DNA of 64,000 nt, from positions 620,001 to 684,000 of the forward strand of contig NZ_JACHLY010000001.1 in assembly GCF_014204715.1 (NCBI RefSeq), given 5' to 3'. Made by a program: the position numbers and the translations under genes. The stretch is from Streptomonospora salina. GTDB lineage: Bacteria; Actinomycetota; Actinomycetes; Streptosporangiales; Streptosporangiaceae. A model generated the notes under the pieces. The model was not told where the DNA came from, searched no databases, and saw only the letters and a program-made list of their open reading frames with translations. The number at the start of each line of letters is the position of its first letter. Position 1 is the first letter of the stretch. Positions 63,057-64,000 of the stretch are shown piece by piece.

Positions 63057-63619
63057 GCACGGGCGAGCACGCCGACGGCCGCCGGGCGCGCGGCGAGCGC
63101 CGCCGCGCCGAACTGATCGCCGCGACGCTGCGGGTGGTCGAGGCCGACGGAGCGGCCGGCGTCACCCATCGGGCCGTCGCGCGCGAGGCCGGAGTGCCCG
63201 CCAGCTCGGCGGTCTACCACTTCGCGACCCTCGACGACCTGCTGGTCGCGGCGCTGACGTCGGTCACCGACGCCTACGTCGAACAACTGGAGGCGCTGGC
63301 CGACCGGCACAGCGACGTCCGCACCGCCCTGGCCGAATTCGTCGCCGACGGCGCGGCGGCCGACCGCCGCCGCGCGCTGGCCGAGTACGAACTGACCCTG
63401 CTGGCGGTGCGGCGCCCCGCCCTGCGCCCGGTGGTACGGCGCTACCTGGCCGCCCTCACCGACGTCGCGGCCTGCTGCGTCGACGACCCCACCACGGTCC
63501 GCGCGGCGGTCGCGGCGGTCGACGGCCTGTTCCTCCAGGCCCTGCTGGACGACCGGGGGGTGTCCGCAGAGGAGATCCGCGCCGTGCTGGCCTGCGTCCT
63601 GGGCGGGGGCGACGGCTGA
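63053..63619 (+). CDS. TetR-family repressor
   Basis: 188 residues. N-terminal helix-turn-helix (~15-62, ‘GVTHRAVAREAGVPASSAVYHFATLDDLL’) and a helical ligand domain. No ATG, GTG or TTG is available in frame before the helix-turn-helix; CTG 63053, overlapping the SMR stop (CTGA) and preceded by GGGAGGGG, is the best start. It probably represses the SMR gene through the upstream palindrome. Its stop lies in an 18-bp match to the TnpB right end. Confidence 0.85.
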   Translation: MSTGEHADGRRARGERRRAELIAATLRVVEADGAAGVTHRAVAREAGVPASSAVYHFATLDDLLVAALTSVTDAYVEQLEALADRHSDVRTALAEFVADGAAADRRRALAEYELTLLAVRRPALRPVVRRYLAALTDVAACCVDDPTTVRAAVAAVDGLFLQALLDDRGVSAEEIRAVLACVLGGGDG

Positions 63620-63638
63620 CTTCCGCTCCCCGGCGGTG

Positions 63639-64000
63639 TCAGGCGGCGTCGCCCCGCCCCGGGGTCCCGCGGGCGCTCGGGCGCAGGCGGCTCCCGAGGA
63701 CGGCGGCCGCTGCGGCCGTCGCGAGGACGAGGAGGACTCCGGTGAACAGTCCGGTCACCGTGAGGACGCGCTGCGGGGCCGACACCGCCGAGGCCGCGGT
63801 GCGGGTCGAGCGGTCGACCGTGTTGGCGTCGGTGGCGCAGGCCACCGGAGGCGCCCCCGCCTCGGTCTGGGCGCAGACGGTGGTGGCCACGCGCCACAGC
63901 CGCCGGCCCGGTTCGCCCAGCCGCACCCGGGCGGTGCGTTCGATCTCGGCGCCGGGTCCGACCTCCACCCGCCACCTGGCGACCGCGCCCGCGGTCTCGC
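63639..64000 (-). CDS. Membrane protein, 5' end outside the window
   Basis: The last ~120 residues of a gene that runs off the right edge. A soluble, probably extracytoplasmic region (‘VATTVCAQTEAGAPPVACATD’, two Cys) precedes one membrane helix (~TVTGLFTGVLLVLATAAAAAVLG) and a basic tail. The pattern resembles the actinobacterial Rv1733c-like membrane family. Function unknown. Confidence 0.6.
   Translation of the reverse strand, partial: ETAGAVARWRVEVGPGAEIERTARVRLGEPGRRLWRVATTVCAQTEAGAPPVACATDANTVDRSTRTAASAVSAPQRVLTVTGLFTGVLLVLATAAAAAVLGSRLRPSARGTPGRGDAA

Noticed and set aside
1-64000. tRNA, rRNA or CRISPR arrays
   Set aside because: I found no tRNA T-loop with a matching cloverleaf, no rRNA-like stretch, and no regularly spaced direct repeats. 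The inverted cassettes at 57.7-58.7 kb are only two copies, in opposite orientation.

Overview
This is a very GC-rich window with actinobacterial gene families throughout: a cytochrome bcc-aa3 respiratory chain split into ctaE-qcrCAB and ctaC-D-F, the mannosyltransferase PimB', a MacS-type histidine kinase, the PspA/PspAA/HtpX/PspAB set, DUF3043 and DUF4191 proteins, AdoK and GlnE. A perfect 14-bp box, TGGGAGCGCTCCCA, matches the CelR operator known from Thermobifida. With the gene content this suggests a Nocardiopsaceae-type actinomycete, but the genus is an inference. Almost all of the window is chromosomal housekeeping sequence. The exception is about 2 kb of mobile-element debris (57.1-59.0 kb).

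Layout. 0-4.9 kb: a sulfite-oxidase-like molybdoenzyme, an operon of esterase, membrane protein and MacS kinase, and a PlsC acyltransferase. 5.2-8.2 kb: a secreted alpha-amylase with a starch-binding domain, convergent with a ROK glucokinase. 8.3-12.1 kb: an acyl-CoA synthetase and PimB'. 12.2-14.7 kb: two tandem secreted NlpC/P60 wall hydrolases. 15-22 kb: an NYN-domain protein, an exonuclease/GIY-YIG fusion, a rhomboid protease, an Lrp-type ligand-binding domain protein, TrpD and an orphan receiver protein. 22.2-31.8 kb: the respiratory chain, with an L,D-transpeptidase lipoprotein between its halves. 32-38 kb: TusA, ribosomal protein S4, an iron-box-linked DUF2470 protein, AdoK, ErpA and glycerate kinase. 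37.9-40.8 kb: the Psp envelope-stress set. 40.9-45.5 kb: DUF3043, an aldo/keto reductase, a small conserved protein and CobU-CobS. 46-53.5 kb: PepA, then lipoate biology (Lpd, SucB, LipB, LipA). 53.8-56.9 kb: DUF4191, an RDD protein and glutamine synthetase I. 57.1-59.0 kb: mobile debris. 59.1-64 kb: a small membrane protein, GlnE, an SMR transporter, a TetR regulator and a truncated membrane protein.

Genes that work together. LipB and LipA make the lipoyl cofactor carried by SucB and reoxidised by Lpd. GlnE adenylylates GlnA, whose promoter carries a clear GlnR box. QcrCAB, CtaCDF and CtaE form one supercomplex. Amylase and glucokinase link starch breakdown to glycolysis.

Regulatory reading was informative. 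At least ten starts lack a Shine-Dalgarno sequence and have a TANNNT-like -10 element 6-7 nt before the start codon, which is the leaderless arrangement. Several strong palindromes lie in intergenic DNA. The most unusual structure is a pair of inverted ~225-bp cassettes between glnA and glnE. They are nearly identical apart from a 13-14 nt segment that falls in the loop of a conserved stem.
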